A stretch of 64,000 nt of DNA from Aldrovandia affinis (GCA_029706075.1 JAINUG010000033.1:1984001-2048000), one strand, 5' to 3'; counted from the first letter of the stretch, positions 37,875 to 52,200 are shown. Numbers and translations: made by a program. Notes: generated by a model from the letters alone, not told the origin.

Positions 37875-39069
37875 CAGCACTGTGCAAAAGTCTTAGGCCA
37901 CCCAAGAAAATGGTTTAAAGCTATTTATCAGGGCAATAAGTGCTTATTTGCTTGGAAAAGCACTATATAGCATTAGAATATATACAAATAAACAATAATA
38001 CAATAAAAAGTAATACGAATTTATTGTGTTTTATGAAAAAGTTTTTGATATCTTGTGAGATGGGTCGAATAACACAGGCTTGGTTCCCAAACCTCTTCTC
38101 GAGGCACTCCAGCCTTTCCATGTATTTGTTCAATTCCACCACCAGCACACCTGATCCAACTTAATGAGGTATTGATTAGCTAAATCAGGTGTGCTGGTGG
38201 TGGAATTGAACAAATACATGGAATGGCTGGGGTGCCTCAAGGAGAGGTTTGGAAATGGCTAAGCTAACACAGTTTGACAGACATAAAATCATAGTTTTGC
38301 ATCAACAAGGCAATACTCAGTGAGCAATAGCCCACCTAACCGGATTTTCAAGATGTGGTGTTCCAGCTGTCATAAAGAAATTTGAAGAAACTGGGCAAGT
38401 TGAAGACCCAAAAAGCTGTCTGCATCTGATAAACATTACTTAAAGGTCACTTCCTTGAGGGATAGAAGAAAATCCAATGAAGTGCTTGATCACATATAGC
38501 CAACAGTGTAGCGGATATGGTCAAAATCGATGGAATTATGAATTCTGAGAAATATAAACATATCTTGATGCATCATGCTGTACCTTTGGGAAAACAACTG
38601 ATTGGAAAACCTTATCTATCAGTACGTTTACAACCCCAAACACACTGAAAACATAATTAAGACCTACTTAGAGCAGAATTGTGCAGATGGAACACTCACA
38701 GTATTAGAATGCCCCCTCAAGCCGCAACATAATTGCAGCTGTGTGGGATCACTTGGACAAGGAGAAGAACAAAAAGCCAAAATAGGAGTTATGGCAAATC
38801 CTGCCAGAAGCTTGGAAGAATTAACCACAGGACTATTTGAAAAAAAATCACAACAGTCTACCAAAGAGAATTGCTTCTCTAAGGGAGGCCACACAAAATA
38901 CTGACTTGGTTTAAAAACAAAATAAGTTTTTGTTACTTTTCATTATGTTGGTGTTGTGTTTACTTCAATGTTATATTGTGTTTTTTTTAACCAAATAAAA
39001 ACTTACTGCACAGATAAATGGCTTTAATTTGACATTTTCAGAGTGGCCAAAGACTTTTGCACAGTACTG
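37875..39069 (+). mobile_element. Tc1-like transposon, dead, with intact ends
   Basis: Terminal repeats CAGCACTGTGCAAAAGTCTT on the left and (inverted) CAGTACTGTGCAAAAGTCTT on the right, each next to a TA (37,873-37,874 and 39,070-39,071). The interior keeps traces of a Tc1 transposase gene, for example the DNA around 38,300-38,420 corresponding to the helix-turn-helix region, but no long frame. A separate palindromic MITE is inserted at 38,078-38,264. Confidence 0.85.
38078..38264. mobile_element. 187-bp palindromic hAT-type MITE nested in the Tc1
   Basis: The two halves are near-perfect inverted repeats: ccatgtatttgttcaattcc and ggaattgaacaaatacatgg, ccaccaccagcacacctga and tcaggtgtgctggtggtgg. 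A perfect 8-bp repeat taacacag flanks it (38,070-38,077 and 38,265-38,272). The 8-bp duplication points to hAT machinery. The transcript would fold into a hairpin with arms of about 80 bp. Confidence 0.85.
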
Positions 39070-39071
39070 TA

Positions 39072-40330
39072 TATAAATGTATGCATACTGCATGTGTAAG
39101 CTTATTACTTTTTACTTCCTAAGTTTTCAATGTGTTGCATGGAAAATAACTTCAATAAATATAAAAATGTGGTTATCATTGATCACATTTCTTCTCATGG
39201 GATTAGAACATGGTGCTATAGAATAAATAAAACTTTTAGAAAAGATGTAGAAAGAGAGGTGGATTTTTGCCCAGAATGTCCTATGAATAATAGGCCCTTA
39301 GATTCAGAACACAATGGCAATGGAAGTGTTGTTTCCAGTTAAACTTGTTTCATAGCTACAGTAGTCAGGGGAACACAGACACTTTTCAAGAATGTGTGGT
39401 TGTGCAAGCTTAAATAAAGTAGCTGGGCCTCAGAAATTCTCCTTTTCAATGTTTCCAGAAACATCATAATCATTTTGACACTAATACATATATGGCATCT
39501 ATTGTATATAAATGCATCTGGAGATATATCAGGCAACTTATTTAACTGCATAACTGTGAACCAACAATGACACTGTATTCTGGGTAAGATGTCTCTGCTT
39601 TATCCTTGAGAAAATTACTTCAGTTGCTTAAACGAACAATCTAGCTGTATAAATGAGGAACTTAATTTGTATGATGTGCAGTACATGTTTAAGTTGACCT
39701 GGAAATGACTATTTGCTAAGCAATGGAAATTCATTATTATTTGAAGAGACCAAACCCAGCATTCCTGTCTGGCAGCAGAACATGCTTTTATATTGAACTC
39801 AAAATGCTTTTTAGCTTCAAAATGTCACAATGACGTTTAATGTGTGATCAGCCATTATGACAAAAGTGGGGCTTTTTATTAACCCTACTTACATAGAATC
39901 TCAGAGTTACTCAAAGGCAACAAGGACATCTGGAGAACTGGGTTTTTAAAAATATAAAAACAGGGCTGAGAACAATCAACAAATTTAGATTTTACAGCGG
40001 GCAGGTTATTGTGTTCAAGGGAATACAATAGAACCATAGATAAGGATAGGACCATAAATAATAATGTCTGTGTGGTGTGGAACAAAAACAGACACTATTA
40101 AAGTAAGTTCTTCTTTCTCTTTCTGCTATGCCTGGAGACACTATTGTCCATTCATTTTGATTACTTGACAATGGCAAAGTTGCTCCTGTCTGCTTCCATT
40201 GTTACAGAAACATATTTACTGCATATCCTATAAAAGTAAGGTGTACAGTATAAAGCTGTTTGACTCTCACCACTTAACCCACAGCCACACCATTCTGTAG
40301 CGTTCCCCTGTCAAAGGCTGGACACACTTA
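39072..40330. other. Gene-free stretch
   Basis: AT-rich, with no domain-bearing frame and no repeat with recognisable ends. Confidence 0.45.
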
Positions 40331-41290
40331 GCACTTACATTTTTACATTTTAAGCATTTAGCAGACGCTCTTATCCAGAGCGATTTACAAGATGTGCATT
40401 AATACATGGTAGGAACAATCATAGTTAGTGCACGAGATCAGTGCAGGAATACAGCAATAGACATCATTGCAGGCATCTGCGTACCATACCTGTAACACCG
40501 GGAAGGAAAAGTGAATTTATTTTATTTATTTATTTTTTTGGGGGGAGTATAGTGTTGAACAAGTAAACAGTGGTGAAGACAATTTAGCTAGATGGACAGA
40601 GTTCAGTGGTAGTGGAGTCTGAAGAGGTGGGTTTTGAGTCTCTTGCGGAAGATCGCAAGTGATTCCGCGGTCCTGACCGATTGCGGAAGGTCGTTCCACC
40701 AGCGAGGGATCAGGACAGAGAAGAGGCGAGACCGCGAGGAGCGGCTCCCAGGCGCCCGGAGGGAAGGGACAGTCAGTTTACCAAAGGAGGCGGAGCGGAG
40801 GGGTCTGGGAGGTGTGTAGGGAGTGATGAGTGACTGGAGGTATGGGGGAGCAGTACCTTTGGCCGCTTGAAACGCAAGCACCAGTGACTTGAATCTGATG
40901 CGTGCTGCAATGGGGAGCCAGTGCAGAGAGGAGAGTAGAGGGGTGATGTGGGTGAACTTTGACTGGTTGAACACCAGACGAGCGGCAGCGTTCTGGACTA
41001 GTTGCAGTGGCTTGATGGCGCAGGCCGGAAGGCCTGCCAGCAAGGAATTGCAGTAGTCCAGACGTGAGATCACCAGGGCCTGGACCAGGAGTTGAGTGGC
41101 CTCTTGGGTGAGGAATGGTCGGATCCTCCGGATGTTGTGGAGGGAGAAACGGCAGGTCCGAGTGATCGCTGCAATATGGCTCGAGAAGCACAGCTGGTTG
41201 TCCACGGTTACCCCAAGACTCCTGCACTTCACCTCGGTGGGCCAGTAGGGGGCAGTCTTCCATCTGCACATAACAGGAAACCAACACCAC
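40331..41290 (-). mobile_element. UnaL2-like LINE, 5'-truncated
   Basis: The minus strand gives the C-terminal part of ORF2, then a 3' UTR and the L2 stem-loop word ctctggataagagcgtctgc (complement at about 40,360-40,385) with an aatgtaaaaatgtaa-type end. It shares its 3' UTR with the copies at 33.6 and 43.3 kb, and this is the longest of the three. The GGATA loop of this stem is the element known to be recognised by the eel UnaL2 reverse transcriptase. Confidence 0.9.
40603..41271 (-). pseudogene. L2 ORF2 C-terminal region, about 222 codons still open
   Basis: The frame begins inside the post-RT region (SLGVTVDNQLCFSSHI) and contains SRLDYCNSLLAGLP, LQLVQNAAARLVFN, HITPLLSSLHWLPIAARI, PRWWNDLPQSVRTAESLA and FRKRLKTHLFRLHYH before its stop. 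These are the standard C-terminal blocks of L2 elements. The RT and endonuclease domains are missing through 5' truncation, so there is no function. The frame itself is unbroken, suggesting that the insertion is not very old. Confidence 0.85.
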
Positions 41291-43104
41291 AGTGCAGTGA
41301 TTTGGATACCACTGTTTAGATACAGTATTAAACTAAATCAAGGTTTTAACTCATTAGTAGTTATAGATGACCAAGAATTAATTGCAAAGAAGAGGGTTCT
41401 ACTCTTGTGTTCTACCTGGTTCTTTCTCTTAACATTCAAAAGTTAAAAAAGGGACATCAAAATTTAACAGCTCAGAGGCACATGGGCCTCTGGAATTGAC
41501 ATGTTATCTATACTGTTAGTTACTTCTACTGAGCCAAGCTATGATAACTGGATGCATGCAGCAGTCGCTGATTGCCATGACAAGAGCTTTCTGGGGGCTC
41601 TGTTTGGCTCTGCCAATGTTATATACCATGTCTTGCTTAGTGTAGGCATTAGTGAAGGCTGGTGTGTGTGTGTGTGGGGGGCGGTCCATATAACTTTGCG
41701 ATATGAGAATTTTCATGTTTTTCAGATCATAGAAACGTGACTTTGAACAATTCTGCATTTAGAGTTCCCTGAGGGGACTTTTAAGGCATCTTCTAACTTG
41801 ATTACCATCCCTTAAAACCCAGGGCTATGTTACAAAATTGTCACCTATTTTTCCCTTCCCTTCTGCTAAATAACAGCTTATTTAGCTGATTTTATTCACA
41901 CAATTGAAGGGCTCTGAAGTAAATAATGAATCTAAGTTACTGGAAGTTACTCATAGATACTGGATATAGTGCAGACAAACAATATTTTTCCAATAGTTGT
42001 AGTTCTTTTTCTCAGGCTCAGGGGTATTACTTATTCCACCAGTTTTACTATAATTAATACAGCTGTATTCAGTATGCAAGGGACAACAAGGGCAGCATGG
42101 TATGATGTTTTATCTTCCTCTGTCTTTCCATCTCTCCTTATCTCTCTCAATGTAACTGTCGCATACAGAGAGTTGAGATTTCCAGCTGTTTATGTACTCC
42201 CAGCTGTTGCTCAAAGAGCAGTTTATTCCACCTCACTTACCTGAATTACCATCTGTTAGGCAGGCTCTCCGTTAAATCAATTTAAAGACTGTTTTAGGCT
42301 TTGCCTAAACATTTTAAACTGTTGAGTTGTTTCATGATTTTAGCTATAACCACTAGCACATTATCTGCAAGAAATATTGATCTGTGTCCTTGATAGCACT
42401 CTGCTTAAAAACAAGTATGTTTCAGTTAACATCCAACAGCGCAGGGCCAAGATGTCCTTGTGTGGCAAAAGGAATGGGGCATTGTGGCATCCTGGCTCTC
42501 CTGCAGAGACCTGGCTGCCATGGGAGATTGCTTATTGTTACTAAATGAGACACAAACATATTCTGGCCCTATGAATTGAATTCCCCACTGTTTCCGCAAT
42601 GACTTTGATGGCACATTCCATCGTGCAAGAGAGATGGAGCCTAATGACACTTTTAGCGTAAATGGCTTTGTGATTTTTCCTCATGCAGACTTTGTTCTGT
42701 ATTATGCTTCATTTTTCATTAAGCCCAAGAATAGAGCCTGGGAATAGATGTGAAATGTCCCCTGGCTAAGAATATTATAACGTAAGTAGCATGGGGGTTA
42801 TCCATCCATACTTTGACAAAAACATTAGGAAAGACCAAGGACTCATTACTTACAGGAAAAATGAAGGGCATTTACATTTTACCTATAGAAATGGACAAAG
42901 AGCTATGGTTTTCAAAGGAATTGATGGTAACTTTTGATTTAATCATGCAATATGAAAAAAAAGCATTTTTAATCTGTCCTAGCAGCTTCTATCTCGAAGA
43001 GCATGCCTGTCGAAATATAACATTTGATGCTTTCTACTTTGCATAAGTAGAATTCTGATGCCTGAATACGAGTCTGCTCAAGTCCATAGAAACCCTTGGA
43101 ACAC
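41291..43104. other. Gene-free stretch
   Basis: No recognisable gene or repeat with ends. Contains a short GT tract near 41,660-41,680. Confidence 0.45.
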
Positions 43105-43291
43105 CAGGGGCCTCATTTATAAAACATGCTCACGCACAGATTTGATCTTAGAACGTGCGTACGCTCAAATCCACGCCAAAGTTCAGATTTATAAATACGG
43201 TCTTTGACGTGGAAAAGTACTTAGCTCTATGTCAGGTTCCAACTTGGCGTACTCACATTTCCTTGTGGCAATGTTGGAGTACTGCAGGTAT

Positions 43292-43680
43292 TCGCGGTCT
43301 CGTCTCTTCTCTGTCCTGACCCCTCGCTGGTGGAAAGACCTTCCGCAATCGGTCAGGACCGCGGAATCACTTGCGATCTTCCGGAGCCTTTTCAGACTCC
43401 ACTACCACTGAATTCTGTACATATAGCTAATTGTCATCACCACTGCTCAACACTATATACCCCTGCTTACTCCATAAAAATAAAAATAAAAGACTAACCT
43501 TTTCCTTGCCAGTGTTACAGGTATGGTATGCAGCTGCCTGCAATTATGTCTATCGCTGTATTACTGCACTGATCTCTTGTGCGAACTATGATTGTTCCTA
43601 CTATGTATTTATGCACATCTTGTAAGTCGCTCTGGATAAGAACGTCTGCTAAATGCTTAAAATGTAAATGTCATGTAAAA
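43292..43680 (+). mobile_element. UnaL2-like LINE 3' fragment in the Harbinger relic
   Basis: Starts within the last coding block (SRLFSVLTPRWWKDLPQSVR) and runs through the 3' UTR to ctctggataagaacgtctgc and aaatgtaaatg units. A short deletion within the coding end distinguishes it from the 40.3-41.3 kb copy. Confidence 0.85.
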
Positions 43681-43719
43681 TGTATTTTGCCAACATGTCG
43701 TCTGCTGCCTTATTGTTTC

Positions 43720-43722
<3 letters not shown>

Positions 43723-43805
<83 letters not shown>
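43723..43805. repeat. ATT/AGT compound microsatellite
   Basis: About sixteen ATT units followed by about eleven AGT units. The isoleucine and serine runs seen in translation are artefacts. Confidence 0.95.
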
Positions 43806-44054
43806 ATGCTGTTGTAGTTGTATTACCAGATTGAACACATTGCTTAGGCTATACGTAATGGTTTGCACAATAAAGTTATTAATAAATTAAAACATAAGCT
43901 AGGCTACTTGTGGAAAACAAAACAAAAACACACACTGGTTTTCCAAAACTACCCATATTAGCATAATTGACACATCCTTGAAGGACATTTATTTAATATA
44001 CATATTATGGTTTCACACGTGTGAAACATTTTGGTCAATCCATAGGCTATAAAA

Positions 44055-44145
44055 TGTCTGCAAGAGGAAGAATGGCAGCATTGTCACTTCTCGAAGATAT
44101 CGCCAACCACGCAATAAGAAGGAAACGTTATTCAAGATTTTGACC
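44055..44145 (+). pseudogene. Harbinger transposase N-terminus fossil
   Basis: The frame MSARGRMAALSLLEDIANHA continues IRRKRYSRF and stops. The block LLEDIA-x2-AIRR is the familiar start of HARBI1-type Harbinger transposases. The DDE catalytic domain is not visible downstream, where LINE sequence takes over. Confidence 0.6.
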
Positions 44146-44191
44146 TCAGTTTTAAAACAGCCCACTTTTTCTTTACATCCTTCAGGGACCT

Positions 44192-45007
44192 TTGCTGCCC
44201 CCCGTTCACAGCCTGGGCTACAGACTGCCAGGCCACGTACTTGGTTTTACTGGTAAAGCCACTGGAAAGGCTCCCAAACAGCGTCCCTGCACGCATCTAG
44301 CAGCAATTCCAAGTAATTGGAAACAGAAGATAATAAGGAATAAAGGGAAGCTATTTGTTTGTAGACCACAGATTAGAGAATATAAATGGTTAAAAAAATG
44401 TAAAATTAATAAAATAGTTTATAATTCCTTTTTGCATAATAGGGATTTGAGTGCCATTCCACGTAAGTTTTGTAACTTTTGGGAGGAACATTTTGATACT
44501 CCTATTCCTTGGAGTAATGTGTTTAATTCGATTTATAGCACAACAGTTGACTCTAAACTAAGAATCTTCCAGTTAAAGATTATTTATAAATTTCTTCCTA
44601 CAAGGAAAATGTTAAATATTTGGGGTATTGAAGACTCAAGATTTTGTCGCTTTTGTGGAATAGAGGAAGAGGATTTATTACATCTTTTCTGGTATTGTCC
44701 GGTAGTGGCTCAATTCTGGCTCTCGGTACAAAATTGGCTATGCCCCATATTAAATAATTTTAGTATTTCACCTGAAGTTGTAGTACTGGGAGATTTTGGA
44801 AAGGGTGGTAACAATCTGCACAATATATTAATACTACTGGCCAAGGCGTTCGTTTTCAAAGCACACAATGTTAATGAAATATGTTTAAATATTTTTAAGA
44901 AATATGTAAAACACTATTATATGTTGGAAGGAATTATTGCTAGGCAAAATGAGAATGACATCTTAACTAATAAATGGCAAATTTTAAGCATTTATGAGGA
45001 TTGGTAA
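44192..45007 (+). pseudogene. L1/Tx1-type LINE ORF2 C-terminus (zf-RVT region)
   Basis: A 271-codon open stretch. From about residue 42 (WKQKIIRNKGKLF) it reads as the C-terminal part of an L1-type ORF2: LRIFQLKIIYKFLPTRKML, then the zinc-binding block CRFCGIEEEDLLHLFWYCP with its Cys-x2-Cys...His-x4-Cys pattern, then VQNWLCPILN and the tail to the stop at 45,007. The first 40 residues belong to other sequence and the nominal start is not an ATG. The endonuclease and RT domains are absent. A 3' UTR of about 200 bp follows, ending in an A-rich tail into which a SINE has inserted. Confidence 0.75.
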
Positions 45008-45054
45008 GACTAAATCACCAATGCGAGGGTAGGGCAGGGCATTAATGTTATAAT

Positions 45055-45190
45055 TAAAGAGGGAAGGAAAATAAGGAGAGGAAAAGGAGAAGGGCAGACA
45101 AAAAGGAAAAGAAATAAAGAAAGGAAAGGAGGGGGAAAAGGGAGGAAGAAGAGAGGAGAAGAAGGAAGGAGGGAGAAGAAAAGGAATACA
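45055..45190 (+). repeat. Purine-only tract in the L1-type 3' UTR
   Basis: About 130 bases made almost solely of G and A (ggaag, gaaaagg, gagaag words). L1 3' UTRs in vertebrates often carry G-rich polypurine tracts, consistent with the LINE call. Confidence 0.7.
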
Positions 45191-45231
45191 ATTTTTTTTA
45201 AATAATAATAAAAAATAAAGTATTAATAAAG

Positions 45232-45594
45232 GGCGACACGGTGGTGCAGTGGATAGCACTGTCGCCTCACAGCAAGAAGGTCTCGGTTCGAATCCAGGCC
45301 GGGGCCTTTCTGTGTGGAGTTGCATGTTCTCCCGTGTCCGCGTGGGTTTCCTCCGGGTACTCCGGTTTCTTCCCACAGTCCAAAGACATGCACGTTAGGC
45401 TAATTGGAGAGTCTAAATTGCCCGTAGGTATGAGTGTGTGAGTGAATGGTGTGTGTGCCCTGCGATGGATTGGCGACCTGTCCAGGGTGTATTCCTGCCT
45501 CTCGCCCGGAACGCATGCTGGGATAGGCTCCAGCCCCCCCCCGCGACCCTGACCAGGAATAAGCGGCTTAGACAATGGATGGATGGATGGATGG
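45232..45594 (+). mobile_element. tRNA-derived SINE with GGAT tail, perfect 12-bp duplication
   Basis: Same family as 12,842-13,193 (gacacggtggtgcagtggat, ggttcgaatccagg, four GGAT units). Flanked exactly by gtattaataaag at 45,220-45,231 and 45,595-45,606. It sits in the A-rich tail of the L1-type LINE. This copy keeps gacatgcacgttaggctaat, which is shortened in the other copy. Confidence 0.9.
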
Positions 45595-45656
45595 GTATTA
45601 ATAAAGATTAGACCTCCATTGATAGGGGGGTGGTGGTGGGTTAAAACCCCAAAAAA

Positions 45657-45713
45657 CAGGACCTCAATTTCGGCCTCGCTAAAATTATTTTTCTTGCAGC
45701 TCGCCATTATCAA
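45657..45713 (-). pseudogene. Harbinger MYB-like accessory protein N-terminus fossil
   Basis: The minus frame starts MASCKKNNFSEAEIEVL, the N-terminal consensus of the MYB/SANT-like second protein of PIF/Harbinger elements, then loses similarity. The longer frame that continues leftward runs into the SINE and is not a real product. Confidence 0.6.
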
Positions 45714-46101
45714 GCAGAGGATTTGTGTTTTGATTCAAGCTCCTTTATATGCTAATGATATTAATTAGGGGGTGTTTACAAGGCGGAGATCTAAAACCAT
45801 TCAGCTACGCACAATTTCAAGATCATTTGTGATTTAGAGATTTCACATCTGGGGGAGTGGCGTACGCACGTTTCAGAAATGATCTTAGATCAAATGTAGG
45901 ATGGTTTCTATGCAACTTTTTTATAAATGAGGCCCCAGATGTTGGACAAGATTTGGTTTAGGGGCTTACCACACCTTACAACCATCTTTTCACATACTGT
46001 ATATATATAACTATTAATAGCATGCAACATACAAATAATACATTTGCCATAATTTCTACTGTTATTGCACCTGAAATCTATAATATATAATGATATACAG
46101 T

Positions 46102-46240
46102 ATATGCCATTTAGTAGACGCTTTTATCCAAAGCGACTTACTTGAATGCATAAATGTTTCAGTATATGCAGTCCCAATGGGAACCCACAACCTAAGCATT
46201 GTCAATGCCATGCTCTACCTACAGAGCCACATAGAACCAC
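46102..46240 (-). mobile_element. tRNA-derived SINE with L2-type tail, minus-strand copy
   Basis: Its reverse complement reads gtggttctatgtggctctgt, ggtagagcatggcattgaca, and ends gtaagtcgctttggataaaa then gcgtctactaaatggcatat. This matches the copy at 28,962-29,117, tail included. Confidence 0.8.
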
Positions 46241-46562
46241 CAATACATACAACAGTACTTCCCATACAACACCTGTTGAGTTTTTAGCTAAAGAGCAGTA
46301 GGGACCTGTGGGCAAAAGCATGCAGGAAGATGGAAACCCCCTGTCTTCCATAAATTATATCTCCCTTGGATATCAGCCCCTTTTACCTGGGCTACGACAA
46401 AGCCTTTGGGCAGCAAAAATGGTGGAAAGGGTAACCTGCCTAAGGGTAAATGGCTGAGTAACTGGACAGCTGTTATATTACTTTACTACTGAATGCTGTT
46501 ATAAATGGGCCTGCAGTTACTATGGCAGCTGGAGACCTCTTCACTCCTCATGGAAATGTATG

Positions 46563-46971
46563 TGTCACATGCCACGTGACAATCCCCGGATGAGAACAGA
46601 GCAGCCGGAGATGGAGAGTGGATTTTAGGGTCTAAGGACCGGATCTTTATTTACTACTTTTCTTTCTTCTCCCAGACACATGTAAGAGAAAGAGCGAGAT
46701 TGCAATAAACAAAATAACATAAAAACCTTTTTCCGTCACCCAACTAAATCAATTAAGCCTTTTGGCAAACATTTAACAGACGTGCAACTTTTCTGGAATC
46801 AGGAAGCCTTCTGCTTCCTGATTCCAGCCCCCTACTGAAGAGAGCAGAGCAGTTTTAAGCACACAGGTATAATTATTAGACACAGGAACGGTGTGTGCTC
46901 TGGTTGCTCTGCCAGTAGGCGTGGCTGCTAATCGCCCTGATTCTGCTGCTGAGAAATGTTACCCTTATGCA
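46563..46971 (-). mobile_element. Solo LTR, minus-strand copy
   Basis: Reverse-complement relative of 35,694-36,160, starting tgtcacatgccacgtg and ending cccttatgca. The two share the block around gccacgcctactggcagagc, but overall differ enough to be old. Flanks atgta and aggta are a possible decayed duplication. No internal region adjoins it. Confidence 0.55.
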
Positions 46972-47557
46972 AGGTAACTATTAAAATCCGAATAAGTCAT
47001 CCTAAGCAGAACCCCCAAAAAAAGAAAAAATCGAAACATGATATTCCTGTGTCTGTTTTAAGAAGCAATAGGCAGATAATTTCAATTTAAATAAAAGATC
47101 TCCTCTCCTCTCTGTGGCCCAAACATTTATTTCCTTATTGGCAAAATGGTGGAGCACACACTGAGCAGATCAGCATGCGAACGCCCACAACCTGTGGTCA
47201 ATTGAGTGTCCTTTTTCATTCCCTTGGTTATTCTGGTAATCATGCTCATATTTCAGCTCAATACAATACAGACAATATGATAATCATGACCGATTGGAAG
47301 AATCATTGAAAGATTGGAAGAATTATTAAAATGATCATTGTAATCACAGAAACAGAAACAGAACTGTCATACGGTTTCTTGTTCAAAAAAAAAAAAATAC
47401 ATATCTTTCCCAATGTTACCAAAGATAAATGCCCAAAGATAAATATTAAAACATTTTTATAAATCTTAAAATGTAATGTAAAATGTAATACAGAATCAGA
47501 ACCATATCCTATACATATCTATGCCAAAGATAACAAAGACATTTTTATAAATTTTAT
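46972..47557. other. Gene-free AT-rich stretch
   Basis: No gene or repeat with ends. Contains a poly-A run near 47,386-47,397 and short local repeats of aaagataaat type. Confidence 0.45.
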
Positions 47558-47846
47558 CAGGGGTCACAAAGAAAGTTGGTCCTAACTGCGCAATTTAGGA
47601 GCAAGTCCCCAAAATAATGGGAGTCCTACATTTTTGGGATAAGAGTATTTCACAAAGGGTTTGAGAGCTAAAAACAGCTCCTAAGTCCAGGAGAAGTTAA
47701 AAGCAGCCAAGAGGACTTCTAAGTCGCTAAAGACTTACTCACGGCGATCCGAAAATCTGCTGCGGCCGGCAATCGTTGTCGCAATCGCGTCAACACTGGA
47801 GATATTGAATGATACAGAGCTCATAAAAAGGTACCGCCTCAATCGC

Positions 47847-47897
47847 GAGGGTATTATATATATAATATTATATATATATTATATATAGATACCCTCT
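47847..47897. repeat. AT-rich perfect-ended palindrome
   Basis: gagggtat at the left and ataccctc at the right enclose about 35 bp of alternating TA. It interrupts the Harbinger coding block just before the Gypsy insertion site and could extrude as a cruciform. Confidence 0.75.
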
Positions 47898-47922
47898 GAT
47901 TGTTTACGAGATGCAGACATGT

Positions 47923-48906
47923 TGTGACGGGTGCGTGAGGGTTGGACCCGGAATGCACGACTCAGAGACAATGACGTAAAATAAAGACCCGCAAGGGCTT
48001 TCTTCGAGGAATGTTCAGGAGACGTAGTCAAAACAAAAGCAAAGTCCGATAACCAAAAATCAAGCCAATAATCAAAGTACAGTACCGAGGGAGAAGGCAG
48101 TCTCGAACTCGGTAAACCATGCAAAGAATCAAAATAAACCAGAGTAGCTGTCAGCGGGGCAGAGGTACAGGAGGACGGTAGGCAGGCTCGTAGTCAGGGA
48201 CGGTGCAAGAGTCAAGACCGAAGTCTGCTCCCGCGGGGCAAAGGCACAAAAGACAGCAGGCAAAAACTCGTGGTCTAAACAGGCAGTGGTAACAAAACGG
48301 CAGGCAGTAACAATGGTCAGAAAACAGGCTTGGATCGTAACAAGAAATCAGACTTGGGTAATGCTCAAAGGTGCTATATAAATATAGGCAACAATTTCGC
48401 AAGGACGTGACAAAAACACTGAGCTTATATGGAGGTGTAGACAGGTGCAGACACTTAGCTTGAGAACAGAGCGAAACAGAAAACAGCTGAGGAGAGCATG
48501 ACAAGGTAACAAGATAATTAGTCGTAGTTAGTAATTATCCTATCCTGACCTAGCGTTAGTAGATTAGTAAATTGACATGAACACACATGGTTAGTGAGTT
48601 AGTAAATCTCCAGCACATTGGCAATTAGAGTTACCAAATTGCCAATCATGCTAGCAGAAACAATAAACCTATCTAATCGTTAGTAAATTAGTAATCAGAC
48701 AAGGAGGGGAAACAATAAGGAAACGTGAGCGACAGCGAGAGAGAGAGAGAAAGCATGAACGCAAGATCTGCAGAAAGAACATGGAAAAGTGTATGACTAA
48801 ACTATGAACAGAAACGTAACATGAAAACAGAATCAAGACATGACATGAAATTAAACGTGACATGAATGAAACATAAAACATGGCATGAATACGTGAAATC
48901 GTGACA
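47923..48906 (-). repeat. 3' LTR of the sushi-like element
   Basis: 984 bp, with TGTGACGGG and CGTGACA as its outer bases in + orientation. It differs from the other LTR by only a handful of small differences by eye, roughly 99.5 percent alike. A polypurine tract adjoins its inner edge. Confidence 0.95.
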
Positions 48907-48999
48907 GTACCCCCCTTTACGACCGACTCCTGGCGGTCTAGCGAGCTTATCTGGGTGGTCACGGTGAAAGTCCTTGATCAAATCAGGTCCAAAATGAGA

Positions 49000-52200
<3,201 letters not shown>

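Larger units (their letters stand above)
43108..45935. mobile_element. PIF/Harbinger relic with TIRs, 3-bp duplication and nested retroelements
   Basis: Perfect terminal inverted repeats GGGCCTCATTTATAAA start at 43,108 and end at 45,935, flanked by CAG on both sides (43,105-43,107 and 45,936-45,938). Inside are a transposase N-terminus trace (+) and a MYB-like accessory protein trace (-), facing each other. An L2 piece, an L1-type LINE end and a SINE account for over half of the length. PIF/Harbinger assignment rests on the two coding traces and the 3-bp duplication. Confidence 0.8.

Noticed and set aside
43579-43890. Frame with isoleucine and serine runs
   Set aside because: Translation through the ATT/AGT microsatellite and L2 3' UTR.
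35694-46971. The two related LTRs as ends of one 11-kb provirus
   Set aside because: They are in opposite orientation, well diverged, and the DNA between has no retroelement coding; they are separate solo LTRs.
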